A stretch of 64,000 nucleotides of DNA from Dicyema japonicum (taxonomy: Eukaryota > Dicyemida > Rhombozoa > Dicyemidae), in contig RDEW01000036.1 in assembly GCA_011109175.1 (NCBI GenBank), positions 251,583 through 315,582 of the forward strand, read 5' to 3'. The notes under the pieces are model-generated. The model had not been told where the DNA came from. It worked only from the letters and a program-made list of their open reading frames with translations, and ran no database searches. The translations under genes and the position numbers were made by a program. Shown piece by piece: positions 1 through 10,953 of the stretch. Within the stretch, counting starts at the first letter, position 1. Every line of letters starts with the position of its first letter.

Positions 1-807
1 AGGCCTATCTCCGTTACCAGTACACTGTCAAAAATTATGAAGAAACTTGTATTATCAGTCATTATTCAGTACCTTCCACGTCCTATATTTCAACATGGTT
101 TCCTCCGCGGTAAGTCCACCGCTACATACTTGGCTACCCTATCGCAGTTCATTGCCGACAAGTTTAACACCCATCCCCCGCCTGACAAACGCACAATCTT
201 GGTTTCTATTGACATCAACAAAGCCTTCGACACTGTTTGAGGAAAATCCTGGTTGGAAAAATATTTTCTACTAATATTCGTCCGAATGTAAAATTATGGC
301 TGGCCAACTTTTTGTCTGAAAGTCGTGGAAGAGTAGTCAGTGGTGATCTCAGATCTAGATCACGATTACTACCGAACGGGGTACCCCAGAGGTCTCCAAT
401 TTCACCAATTCTATTCAACTTATTCCTACACGACCTACCTAATGATGGAGACAAAGATTCCCTTCTATTATCCTACGCAGACGATTAAGACTCAGGCAAA
501 ATTGAACATTTTCCACGATTGGATTGTTGGCAATCGACTTACGATTTCTGCTACCAAGTCTATTTGTACCATTTTCACTTCAGACCGTTGTTCTAAGGAT
601 GAACTAAGTATCTTTATTGGTCCCATTCGGATTCCAGTGACAAGGTCCCCCACTGTCCTTGGAGTCAAGTACGACAGTCTACTCAATTTTAACTCCCACG
701 CAAAAGACATGATCACCAAGGGTCTCCAGAAAATTAACGTTTTACGCGCCTTTGTCCGTTTTACGCAAATCTTCGAAATCAGAATAAACATGGAAACCTT
801 TCGATAA
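1..807 (+). mobile_element. Jockey-like LINE fragment (family B, copy 1)
   Basis: This is the reverse transcriptase part of a non-LTR retrotransposon, entering from the left edge and broken by frame changes. In order it shows an RPIS-type motif at the start, an FQHGF..GKSTATYLA block, the first catalytic aspartate in IDINKAFDTV (about 215-240), a PNGVPQ..SPILFNLFLHDLP block and LSYADD (about 465-485), then the thumb region with IPVTRSPTVLGVKYDSL. The same blocks occur at 30.6-33.5 kb on the other strand. Frames change near 240 and 485, and the 3' end is lost after about 807. Confidence 0.8.
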
Positions 808-1779
808 TCCGGGTAGATGGTCTTTAATAGAAATTAAAGGACAAAAAGGAAACAAATACCACAATGAGAATGTCATTAGAATTTAAATATATTATCTGTT
901 GGATAGCTATTTCTGTTTCAATTATGTGATCATAATAACTGGGAGCCTTTTCCCATGAAGCGGTTCTGTTGAGATTCCAGCAAGTGAAGAGGATAATGGT
1001 CCCACGTAAATGAAGGTTGTGTGTTTGAAGGCCAAAAGAAAGGTTACCACGTGGCGATTGAAGTAGCAGATATAGTAATACAATTTTGCTGAAAGTAGTC
1101 TAAGTAGATGGAAAAGACTACTTATAAGAATGCCAAAATAGTGCCCTCGAGGGTTATTAGTAGGCGTCGAATAAACAGGTGAGAGAAATTAAATAATAAT
1201 TTTGTTTAAAGAATCAAGTCTGTTATTGTGCCAATTATAGATAACTTGACGGAACACTAACGAGATTTTAAATTGAGGAGTCTAAAAACAACCCATTAGA
1301 TCATATTGAGAATCCTCCCCAAGATATGAGGAAACATTTACATCATCTATATTTGTAAGTCAAATAAAATTAAATTCTGATGGTTTATATTAATATCAAT
1401 ATTCCACATTAATTCCACAGGTCGACATTAATTCAGGATTAATTAAGTAATCTACTATCTTCCTCATATTCCCAGTCTAGTCGGTAAAATTGTCAAAATA
1501 AATGTCGTCCACGTGGTCACTAACAGGGACTGATCTTCTAGATTTATATTTTGTAAGGTTTCGTTGGCTAATATCCGGGAAGAACTGGATTACATAATGA
1601 GTAGGGAAAGTAAATAAAGTCAATTTCAATTCAGAGTTAGACTTTATTTTAAAAATAATGATTAATTTAAAAAAATGTCAAAAAAAGGTTTCTATAAAAA
1701 GTTTTTAGGTCAACTTTTTAGATTTTTAGGTCAATTTTTAAATACAAATTTAAATATAATTATATCATAATTTTAAGCG
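808..1779. other. AT-rich stretch with no recognisable gene
   Basis: No open frame with recognisable content was seen on either strand. A short T-rich segment near 1700-1740 (around TTTTTAGGTCAATTTTTAAA) recurs near 10790-10815 beside the 3' end of the hAT element, so part of this stretch may be an old transposon end. Confidence 0.4.
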
Positions 1780-1977
1780 TACGGTTCTACAGAAATATTA
1801 GTGGAGATAATAAGAAGGGAGTGCTGAATTTCGATGAAGGGGAATGTCTACCTTTTGGACAACCATTTGGAATGAGAGTGATCGAAAGGAGAGCAAATTC
1901 TTGTTGAACAAGAGAGTGACTGGATCTGAAAATTCTTATGCCGATTTACAAAGGAAGCGATCGTCGATACTATCAAG

Positions 1978-3192
1978 ATGCTTCCAAATTGGAAAGCGTC
2001 TGGGTGCGACGGAGTTTATAACTTCTTTATCAAAAGTTTTACTTCGATTCATGAACATCTTTGCGAGGAGATTCAGAAGATCGTAAAAGATGAATATACG
2101 CCTGGTGATTGGTTCTACACGGGGATAACACATCTTATACCAAAAGTGGACGTATGTAATTCACCCAAGGAGTTAAGACCAATTACTTGTATGCTTAATC
2201 TCTATAAACTATTGACAAAGTGTGTGAACAAGAAATTATCTGAATATATTGAATCGTACGATCTCTTAAGTGATAATCAATTGGGAACTCGGAGGATGTG
2301 TCAAGGAGCCAAAGAACAAGCTTTGGTGAACCAATATTTAAATCAAAGAAATGGAAGTAACTTATGTTCTACCTGGATCGATGTTAAAAAAGCATTTGAT
2401 TCCGTTGACCACGAGTTTTTGGGCGAAGTGCTCCAGAATTCTGGCCTGCCTTTCTGGATTGTGAGTTTTATCACGAAACTTGTTGGGAAATGGAAGATAC
2501 GACTGAATTTGGAAGGAAAAGTGTTGGGGGAGATTAGAATAAGAAGAGGAATTCTACAGGGGGACTCTCTTTCGCCACAGATCTTTGCTTTGTTAATGGA
2601 CCCCCTTAGCCGAATATTGAATGGAAAATTTCCTAAAGTAACTATGGGAAGCCCGGGAAATGGAGAGCCAACATATGCCACTAATCACCTTCTGTTTATG
2701 GACGATATAAAGTTGTTTTCTCACAAAAGTGATTCAATGGTTATGATGATGGAAGAAGTTGATTCGTTTTTTGATGCAGCCGGGTTGGAGAGGAACTTTG
2801 ACAAATCTGCAACAAATGTCAAGTCCTTGTCTGGGAAAGCTCGTTTCCTTGATGGATTGGATGGATACCGATATTTGGGAGTTCTTGAAGATAAGAACAG
2901 CAATGTTCTTAAAGGAGAAATTATGAATAAAATCTATGGAGAAGTATCTAAGCGGATCAAAAATTTGACGAAGACGGATTTAAACTCAGTGAACCTGTTT
3001 AAAGCTATGAATGAGTATGCAATCTCCCTTTACAACTATTACATTGGATTGATTGATATCGAACCTGGAGAGTTTGAACAGATTGATAAAAATATTCGCA
3101 GAATTCTTATGGACAGTCATATCCACTTGCAACCGGCAAACAAAGAAAGACTTTATCTACCAAGAAATAAATTTGGAAGAGGCCTCGAGTAG
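1978..3192 (+). CDS. Reverse transcriptase segment of R4/Dong-like element
   Basis: An intact 404-residue stretch of RT that copies element RNA at the target nick. It shows MLPNWKASGCDGVYNFF at the start, RPITCMLNLYKLLTK, the catalytic D in WIDVKKAFDSVDHEF, RRGILQGDSLSPQIFALL, and the catalytic box as HLLFMDDIKLF (FMDD rather than the FADD or YADD of the other LINEs here). The frame really extends upstream of the ATG (EAIVDTIKMLPNW), so 1978 is not the true start. It closes at GRGLE-stop, where a one-base shift restores RVVSNKAERMLLQFYSDLEHKA. Confidence 0.85.
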   Translation: MLPNWKASGCDGVYNFFIKSFTSIHEHLCEEIQKIVKDEYTPGDWFYTGITHLIPKVDVCNSPKELRPITCMLNLYKLLTKCVNKKLSEYIESYDLLSDNQLGTRRMCQGAKEQALVNQYLNQRNGSNLCSTWIDVKKAFDSVDHEFLGEVLQNSGLPFWIVSFITKLVGKWKIRLNLEGKVLGEIRIRRGILQGDSLSPQIFALLMDPLSRILNGKFPKVTMGSPGNGEPTYATNHLLFMDDIKLFSHKSDSMVMMMEEVDSFFDAAGLERNFDKSATNVKSLSGKARFLDGLDGYRYLGVLEDKNSNVLKGEIMNKIYGEVSKRIKNLTKTDLNSVNLFKAMNEYAISLYNYYIGLIDIEPGEFEQIDKNIRRILMDSHIHLQPANKERLYLPRNKFGRGLE

Positions 3193-3355
3193 TCAGTAAC
3201 AAAGCAGAAAGAATGCTCCTCCAATTTTATAGTGATTTGGAACATAAGGCAAATTACTGCCTAAGAAGAGCGGGAATTCTACGGGTCATTAATTCAAAGA
3301 AAATACACATGGCCACTATCGTAAATTCATCTCAAGAAAGTACAACATTGAAAAT

Positions 3356-4294
3356 GTGAAGGATTTGACAATGTTGAAATTGATGGAAATACAACATGAA
3401 TATCTACTGGGAAAAATTGAAGAGAAATCGCTGCACTCTATTCTATTTGAGTGTCTGAAAGATACCGAAGTGAATATTGCTGAATCCTCAGGGTGGTTAG
3501 TTCATGGAAATCATTCTCCTGTAACCGAAGGAAGGCTGTGTCTGCTTCAGGATCGTAACATGTTTTTTGATAATGGAGAAGCCAAGTGCAAACATTGTAA
3601 CTCAGGAAAGAAGACCGTTGATCACCTTGCAACTAGATGTGGGAGAATGCTGAATAGCTCGTATCTCAGGCGGCATAACGAGGTGGTCAGATGTATTCAC
3701 TTACACCTCTGCCGTCAATATGGAATAAGAAAAACTAAGAAACTGAAGACCCACTCAGTCCAATCTGTTGTCTCAAATGAATTTGTGGAGATTCGTGTAG
3801 ACACAACGATTAGTACAGATACGGCTGTACAGAATAACAAACCCGATATTTTCGTTCATGATAAGGTGCGTAATACGATTACTCTCGTTGAAATTGGGAT
3901 CACGTCCCAAAACTGCCTCAAGCAAGTCGAGGTGGAAAAGTTCCATAAGTATGACTTACTGGCGAACGAACTCGGATGTATTCATCGCGCAAAGGTAAAA
4001 ATAATCCCTGTAGTCATTACCTGGGATGGGATTGTTTCGAGATTCTTCAAGGGCCATCTGGATGCCCTCAAACTGGAGGAAAGGGTGAAAGCGTACATCC
4101 AAACGTTAGTATTGAGAAAGACGTTGGAGAGCATGCAAGCTGAAGATAGACATGGAGTATCGATACCTGATGAGGAGGAAGCTGATAAGGAATGTCGACC
4201 TAGGGGAGTCTCGGAATGTGGGTTGTGCGACAACGAAAACACACCTATACTGACAATTGACGTTGGCCCCAAGAAGAGGAGATTAGCTAATTAA
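3356..4294 (+). CDS. Zinc-knuckle and restriction-like endonuclease domain of R4/Dong-like element
   Basis: The 312-residue C-terminal part of the element above. A C-x2-C-x7-H-x4-C knuckle (CKHCNSGKKTVDHLATRC, about 3589-3645) precedes a PD-(D/E)XK-type nuclease core with KPDIFVHDKVRN...LVEIGI (about 3838-3900) and a downstream lysine-rich KYDLLANELG segment. In R2/R4-type elements this domain nicks the insertion site. The acidic-basic tail (PKKRRLAN) ends at TAA. It joins the RT through about 160 nt that contain a frame change near 3337. Confidence 0.85.
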   Translation: MKDLTMLKLMEIQHEYLLGKIEEKSLHSILFECLKDTEVNIAESSGWLVHGNHSPVTEGRLCLLQDRNMFFDNGEAKCKHCNSGKKTVDHLATRCGRMLNSSYLRRHNEVVRCIHLHLCRQYGIRKTKKLKTHSVQSVVSNEFVEIRVDTTISTDTAVQNNKPDIFVHDKVRNTITLVEIGITSQNCLKQVEVEKFHKYDLLANELGCIHRAKVKIIPVVITWDGIVSRFFKGHLDALKLEERVKAYIQTLVLRKTLESMQAEDRHGVSIPDEEEADKECRPRGVSECGLCDNENTPILTIDVGPKKRRLAN

Positions 4295-5299
4295 TTAATT
4301 ACTTGTGACTCGTTGTTTCGTTAAAATATTTGTTTAGTCTATTTTAAGCAATAAAGTTAAAATAATTGACACTTCTGTCTTATTGTAACAAATCTTAACT
4401 AAATTATACAGTACTATGCCTAAAAATAAGCCTTCCAATTTTAAAAAAGCTAAAAATATTTGTGCCAAATATCCCAAAGAGTTTTTCAATTACACCGAAT
4501 GAAATGCTTTATTGTAAATCATGTGAGTTACCCGTAACTTGCAAGAAACAATTTTTTGTGAACAAACACAGGGAAACACAGAAGCACTCTTCACAAATAA
4601 ATACATCCACAAATAAAAAACAATTGAATATTGTTCCAAATGAATTCTTTTTTTGGAACCGACGTAACGGAAGCATTTGTATCCGCAAACATTCCACTGT
4701 ATAAATTGAGGAATCGAGCAATTATCAACTTATTCGAACGTATTGGGCATCCACTATCTTCAGAGTTTACTTGCCGCAATATAGTAGAAATTTTAGCTCA
4801 ACAAAAGATGTCCAAAATAATTAATTTAATTTCAAATAAGAAAGTTAGTTTGAATGATTTAATTGTTAAGGTTTTTTGATTGTTGACGAAACTGATGTTG
4901 GGATAAACAAATTTGTTAATTGTCTAGTTGGAACGTTGGCAAATCTACAAAGCTCTTACCTAATAGATTGTATAAAAATTGATTTTTCTCCGAATTCGTC
5001 TATCATCAGTAGGGTGAATGTTTTTTTAACCTAAAAAATTAACTTTATTAACCTAAAAACTAAAAAAATTTAACTTTATAACTAAACAATAAAAACACTA
5101 AAACTTTTTGTTACACATACAAATTACATAATTTTCTAAATTTTCTAGTAGAAAATGTCTGTTGGATCTTAGAAAATTCTTTATTTCAGAAAAACATCGT
5201 TCAACCGAGCACTAAGTTGGCCAACAATTCAGGAGTAATGAATACTCGGCAGGAGATATGTGTGAATTTTTTTTAAGCACTCCCGGGAAATCAAAAATT

Positions 5300-8225
5300 A
5301 ATTAGATTAATTAAGTTCCCCTTGTGCCACGTCCAGTATCCTCCCACACATCCTCTTCCATGTTCCCCTGTTCAGGGCCATTGCTCGTAGTGAGTCAAGA
5401 TCTTCACCATTTTGTAGAGTTTTGTTTATTCGGATTAGGTCATCATTTAGTACTGAAGGTAACGTCACTCTAGGCCTGCCACGGAATGATCCCTTCAGTT
5501 GTGCGAAATAGTTCTCCATTGCAATGTTTGGTGGAGTCAACATATCCATTCGTAAGATGTGACCAAAAGTCTCCACCTAGCCTTGAGAATCTCCTCTGAT
5601 AATGGCCTTAAGCCACATCTTTTGTACAGTTCTGAATTTGATATCTTTTTCGGGAAATGTATTCTCAAGATGTTTCTTAGTTGATTTCTATGAAATTGAT
5701 CCAGATTGTCCATTTCCGTTTCGTAATCCCCCATGTCCCACAGTTGTATGTCAGGACTGGAACCACGAATGTTTTATACAATTTTAGCTTTGTATTAGTA
5801 GTTATGCTCTTCTTAGAACGCCAGATAGTTAAAAATTTTTATATGCAGCAGTGGAAAGGATTTTTCTGTGGGTAACATCTTCTGAGTCTCCAAGTAGTGA
5901 ACCAACTGTTTTATGCCTTCTCCATGATTCATCGTAAGTGCATACAACTCGTACAAGTTTTGTATATTCAGTTTTGTCTTGGTTGACAACTAAGAACCAT
6001 TTAGAAAAGGCATTTGGTAAGTTCTTGAGAACGTGATGAAGAATTTCAACATCTTCGGAAACAAAGTCAAGATCGTCTGCATATATTAACTCGATTATTT
6101 TGTTGTTTCAATAAAAGGCCTGAAATCTCTCAGTGCAGCCTCCAGGTAGATTATGAATAGAACTGGTGACAAAGAGTTCCTTGCGGAATTCCACGTGAAG
6201 TATAAAAGAATTCTGAAGTAGTTTTTCCAAGTTTGGTTGCTAGTTGCGTATTCTGCAGTAGTTTTTGTATAATTTTGACATCATCCGTTGTTAGGAAGCT
6301 TGTGAGTACTTCAAGAAGTTTGCCTCTATGAACCGAGTCAAACGCTCTGGACATGTCTATTCCGAGAATCTATCTTTTTATATTTTTGGCATAGAGCACT
6401 TGACCATCTGTGTGTCCAAATGACATCGGCAGTGGATCTGCCTGACCAAAAACACTTTGTCCTGGTGACAGAAAATACTCCACCTTGTCTTTGATTCTTT
6501 CCAATGTAATAATTGACAAGATTTTTTAGTTAGTAGGATGATTGGTCTTAGGTTGGAAAGGGGCCCTTTGGGTTTTCCCTGTTTTTGCAGTGGAATTAAC
6601 CAACCCTTGCCATTGTCTAACGTAGTGTTTTCTTAAAATATTTTGTTGAGTATATTGGTAATGATTGTTACCAACTTCACTGGGGCATACTTTATAAGTT
6701 CGGCTGGGATATTCTCTGGTCCTGCCGATCTGTCATTTTTCAATTTTTTAATTGCATCCAGTGTTTCTTGTGTGTTTATTGGGATGTCCAAACCATGCTT
6801 TACTTGTGCACCAAATTTATAGCCTATTTCGTTGTCCCAGTTGAGCATATGATAGTAATAAGCAGATATAGTAGCTGCTTTGTCCTTTTCATCGATAATT
6901 ATTCTGCCAAGGATGTCATTGATTATTATAGGGCTTGCACTCGTTTTCTTATTAATTGAATAGCTTTGAACATTTTCACTCCATCTTTATATTTTTCAAT
7001 GTCTTCAATTTGTTTTTCTATTTCTTTAGCCGTTCGGGATTTCTGAGTTTGCTTGATTTTTAATGATGTTCGGTTTCGTTGTTGCCGAAGTTCCTTGGCC
7101 TTTTCTGGAGACCTTGAGTTTTCTATCTTCAATCTCAAGGCTTTTTGGTTTTCTGATAGGACGCAAATATCATGATTGTAAAATTTACGGTGTTTTGTAA
7201 TACTTCCCAACACATCACATGCTGTACCTTTTATCGACTTTGTCCCAAATAATATGAACAGGTTTAGTCGTCGATATCATTAAGTTCAAGATTTAGTTGA
7301 TACGCATATTTCTGTTGAGTTGACTTGTCATGTAATAATTGGATATCATATTGCTCCTGCTTTTTATTGGAAGGTGTTTTCATTTGGTTATGGACTTTGT
7401 ATAGTCCAATGCGGGTAACCACAATTTTATGATCACTATTTGTCTCTAATCCTCCATATGACCTGGAGTCTACGAGGAGATGTTTGTGACCTCGTCTGCA
7501 TAGTATGTAGTCAATTTGATTATATATTTTTATGTAATTTCCTTGCAAATCCTTCCTAGTTCCAGTCCACGTCGTCTTGTGTTTCGCTAAGTGAGGGAAT
7601 GCCGTATTGCACAAAAACAGATCCAAGGAAGTGCAAAAGTGGATTAATGCCATTCCGGGCGTGTTTCGCCGATTTCTTCCATGAGATCCGATACAAGTTT
7701 CTCCAGATCTGGATTTTCCTGCTTTGGCATTCCAGTCCCCGGCAATTAAGCAAAAATATGAAGAACTGAGTGTTGTAAACCCTTATGAGGGCGGAGTAGA
7801 ATTCGTCTAGTACTTCTGGATTGGCAGATGCCCTGATTCCAGTCGGGGCGTATATGTTGATGATTGTCACTGTAGAGTTTGGTTTGCTTCCCCACCGGAT
7901 TTGCAGTACCGCAATCCTGTCTGTAACGACCCACATCCGAGATATACGACTATACAACGTGTGATGAATAGCAAATCCAAGTCCATAGTGACGACATGTT
8001 GTTGGAAGGGTAATCAAATGATAATTTCCCGCCCACATGCATGTGTTGTCAGTTATTTTTGTTTCCTGTAGGCAGCATACTGATACCTTATAGTGATCAA
8101 ATCACGTGACAGCTGAAGCTTCTTGTATGTTGGATTGAGTCCTCTTACATTCAGGGTACCCACAGAAAAAGGGCAGTTAGATATTAGACGTGAGAAAGAC
8201 ATATGTGCTATAGAGGGACATCACC
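5300..8225 (-). mobile_element. APE-type LINE (family A, copy 1)
   Basis: Read on the minus strand, the 5' end carries the motif complementary to ACATCACCACCTCA near 8217-8235, also found at the 5' end of copy 4. An APE endonuclease follows (8038-7264: GLGFAIHHTL, VTIINIYAPTG, the IYNQIDYILCRR block and SDHKIVVTRI). Next come a coiled linker (7213-6926) and a broken RT (6848-6151: NDRSAGPENIPAELIKYAP, MSRAFDSVHRGKLLEVL, GIPQGTL). The C-terminal FGHILRMD...RGRPRVTLPSVLNDDL tail is at 5576-5307. Many frame changes leave no long intact ORF. It sits inside the nested hAT. Confidence 0.8.
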
Positions 8226-9169
8226 ACCTCAACCAAAAATGTGTGAATTAGTCATTTTAATTATGTTTGAAATATCATTTTTGAAGCCTTTTAATTATGT
8301 ATTCTTTAATAAATTGGTGTCATTTCCAAATTCCAACGATTCTAAACCATTACATTATTATCTAGAAAAAATAATTGTTATATCGCAAAACTCAATGAAT
8401 TTTCATCAAAATGAATTTTGATGGGAATTTACAAAATGCCTTTTTTTGCCTTTTCTCGCATTTTATATTACACAAGCAGAGTCGACAATATAGCGCACCA
8501 TCCTCAAGAATCATAAATTCTTTAGAATAATACTTTACAATGGCCATAGCTTTAATTTGGTACGATTTTGCTATCTTAGGTATGTCAACCAAAAATTTTA
8601 GTAGCAAAATATATTAATAATAGTTAATTTAAAAAATTAATAAATTAAATCAAAAATTATTTTAACTTTATAATTTCAACCTAATAATCTTGTTTAATAT
8701 ACATTTATAATAAAATATAGTTAAAAATCATTTTAATGATTATTTATTGTCGTATAGTATGAGAACCCGGGGCCATCTCGTGTCCGGCTGTTAAGTCAAA
8801 CTTATCAGTCCAAAACATGTGGTTACAGGAGTATTAATGAAACCAAAGGAATCAATATATCCATGATAACCACAAATATTGAACAACTGCACATCATCAA
8901 AAGGATTGAAAACGTAACAAAGGCAAAAGTTCAAAAATTTATTGCTTGCATAACACAGAAACCCTAAAAAATTCATATTTGAATTATGTATAAAAAAAAT
9001 TTGGATAGCTTTTAACTAAGGAGTTATTTATAGTAATAATATATTAATATTAAAAATAAAAAGAGAATTTATGGACAAAAATTACAAGTCAATTTAATTA
9101 GAGTTCAAACATCGTATTATGTCAATAAAATAAACTTTATGAATATATAGAAACAACCGATGCTTTAAT

Positions 9170-9466
9170 TTACCCTAACCCATTCTCTTATTCACCCTAA
9201 CTCATTATCTAATTCAAACTAACTCCTAATTACCCTAATCCATTTTCTAATACAACATAACTCATTCTCTAATTTACCCTAACACATCTTTTAATTCACC
9301 TTAATCCATTCTCTAATACATCCAAATCCATTCTCTAATACACCATAATTCATTCTTTTATTTACCCTAACACATTCTCTAATACACCATAATCCACTCT
9401 CTAATATTCCTTAACTCCTTCTCAAATAGACCCTAATCCATTCTTTAATTCACCCTAATTAATCTG
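9170..9466. repeat. Tandem 22-bp repeat with telomere-like CCCTAA core
   Basis: About 13 imperfect copies with consensus close to ACCCTAAYYCATTCTCTAA plus two or three linking bases, nearly all exactly 22 bp apart. Each unit carries a CCCTAA-like core, the complement of the animal telomere motif. Confidence 0.85.
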
Positions 9467-9468
9467 AA

Positions 9469-9655
9469 AATCGAAGACCGATGTCAAGGTCTCCCTTTTT
9501 TGTCCCATACTACGTCGAAAATGTTTTTGGACGAAATTAAAAAATTTCGTTTTTTCTTTAAAAATCGGAGACCGATGTCAAGGTATTCCTTTTTTGTCCC
9601 ATACTACGTCGAACATGTTTTTGGACGAAATTACAAAATTTCGTTTTTCCTCCGA
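9469..9655. repeat. Direct duplication of a ~93-bp block
   Basis: Two adjacent near-identical copies share ACCGATGTCAAGGT, TTTTTTGTCCCATACTACG and a short palindrome ACGAAATT...AATTTCGT. They lie directly after the 22-bp repeats, inside the 995-bp inverted-repeat element. Confidence 0.85.
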
Positions 9656-9928
9656 AAAGAAGCCGGTAACCATTTGTTTTAGAATGATAAGTAAGACTTA
9701 TCAGCCGGACGTAATACTTTACCCGGACGTAATGCTATACGACATTTATTAACCTATTATTAAAATTTTAACTTTTTTTAACTTAGTTCGCCCTAATCAG
9801 CAGTCAAATTATTGATGACACATTTCGGAACATTAATGTTGAAAGAAACAATTTTTCTCTTTTTATTACCGATGCTGCTCCATGTATGGTTTCTGCAGGA
9901 AATACTCTCAATTTATTATGTTCTAGTC

Positions 9929-10080
9929 CTACGGATCGCTACACGAAATGGAGACCCTCGTGAGCGCTTCTGGTTATTTGAGCGAATCTAGCTCGCTATC
10001 CTGAGAGGGAATAACCAGACAGTCAGGTAAGCCTCTATATAACCGTTACTCTACTTTATTTCTTCAATAAAATTTAAACA
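9929..10080. mobile_element. 152-bp structured insertion with 8-bp target duplication
   Basis: A perfect direct repeat TTCTAGTC flanks it (9921-9928 and 10081-10088), and the hAT coding sequence is continuous across it. It contains a 10-bp perfect stem TCTGGTTATT / AATAACCAGA enclosing an inner AGCGA / TCGCT hairpin. It ends with an AATAAAATTTAAACA tail. It matches nothing else in the window and no family I recognise; it may be a retroposed small RNA. Confidence 0.6.
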
Positions 10081-10953
10081 TTCTAGTCTATCCATATCAC
10101 ATGTTTTGCTCATTTAGTGCATAATTGTGCACTTAAAATAAAAGTATATTATCCCAAAGTCGACAAATTGATTGCTTGTATTAAATCACTTGTTGTAAAG
10201 AACATTTATCAAAGACAATTGTTTAAAGAAATTGGGGTACCCACCAGAACCAATAGTTACGAGATGGGGGAGCTGACTTAAGGCTGATTTTTACTATGCT
10301 ACAAACCTGCCAAATGTTATTCAAATATGCACTTCCTTGGAATGAGATTCTTTGCTCATTAAAAGAGCGAATTCTTTTTATTCATGAAGATCTAAGACGA
10401 AAATATCACAATATTCACCCTTATTACATTGCTTGATGACTTAGAATCGACCAATTTTACTATAAAGCATACAATTATTTAAAAAGATTGGATTTTAAGG
10501 AATACGTTTGTGGAATAAAAAATTATATTAATAAAAGGATGAATTCTAATGACATCACAAAAATAATGAATTTCGATGATCATTCCTTTAGATTATTCTT
10601 TGTTGATTGAATGTCAGGCTACATCGTGCGCAGTGAAACGATCATTTTCGATTCTTAACAAAATTTTATCCAAGGATAGGAATTTTAAAGCGGATAATGT
10701 AAAATAATATTTAATTGCGAATAAACGATTAATAAAATTACTTTAAATTTTCATAAGCGTAGTTTATGAAAATAAAGTTGTAAATAGTATTTTTTAGGTC
10801 AATTTTTAAAATTGTAAGATCAATTAAATTGAATATTTAAGGGCAATTTTTTACTTATTTAAGTCAATTAAAATGTTGCCCTAGTTATTACTGTTCGTAC
10901 TAGGGCAATATTGTAAGCCTAGGGTTAATGATAAAAATAATAATAACAAGAAT

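Larger units (their letters stand above)
1780..4300 (+). mobile_element. R4/Dong-like non-LTR retrotransposon (family D, copy 1)
   Basis: A site-specific-type LINE with RT followed by a C-terminal zinc knuckle and restriction-like endonuclease, the arrangement of the R2/R4 group. The N-terminal part (about 1795-1880, RFYRNISGD... then FWTTIWNESD) is homologous to a separate minus-strand fragment at 15.9-16.4 kb (RFYKMREEG... FWKNMWKEKD). The reading frame is lost only at a few places: upstream of 1978, near 3187 and near 3337. It may therefore be a young copy, or one damaged mainly by sequencing error. The 3' UTR is short and AT-rich, ending near 4300-4380. Confidence 0.8.
8749..9743. mobile_element. 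995-bp non-autonomous element with long terminal inverted repeats
   Basis: The ends are imperfect inverted repeats of about 60 bp starting GTCGTATAG (8749-8810 and 9684-9743). A perfect 7-bp direct repeat ATTTATT flanks them (8742-8748 and 9744-9750). Inside are no recognisable transposase, a run of 22-bp tandem repeats and a duplicated ~93-bp block. The length, TIRs and target duplication fit a MITE-like DNA transposon of unknown superfamily. Confidence 0.75.
5010..9795 (-). mobile_element. Second hAT transposon nested in the first
   Basis: The ends are TAGGGTGAA (5010) and its inverted counterpart TTCGCCCTA (ending 9795). The flanking 8-mers are ATCATCAG (5002-5009) and ATCAGCAG (9796-9803), a typical hAT 8-bp target duplication with one mismatch. 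Removing the insert rejoins the outer transposase in frame. On the minus strand the N-terminus (8605-8400; SKEFMILEDGALYCRLCLCN, a BED-type C-x2-C) and the C-terminus (about 5240-5090; SVERCFSEIKNFLRSNRHF) survive. The middle is missing, and its place is taken by a LINE at 5.3-8.2 kb. Confidence 0.7.
4416..10745 (+). mobile_element. hAT transposon (CGGBP1-type BED finger), split by insertions
   Basis: The two halves of one transposase lie at 4416-5009 and 9804-10745. The first half has MPKNKPSNFKKAKN at the start, a C-x2-C...H-x5-H BED-like finger (YCKSCELP..., about 4510-4590), FGTDVTEAFVSANIPLYKLRN, and a LIVDETDVGINKFV segment reached after a frame change near 4870. It breaks off after SSIIS. 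The second half resumes with QIIDDTFRNINVERNNF, FITDAAPCMVSA, CFAHLVHNCALK, PPEPIVTRWG, and ends with CSVKRSFSILNKILSKDRNF. The break is explained by a 4.8-kb hAT at 5010-9795. A further 152-bp insertion sits at 9929-10080. Confidence 0.8.

Noticed and set aside
1978-4294. Microsporidian origin suggested by R4/Dong-like and Merlin elements
   Set aside because: Synaptojanin with DUF1866, mitochondrial NARS2 and numerous introns do not fit microsporidia, which lack a mitochondrial genome.
9929-10080. Hammerhead ribozyme in the hairpin insert
   Set aside because: A CGAAA-like stretch is present, but no CUGANGA core lies at the required position on either strand.
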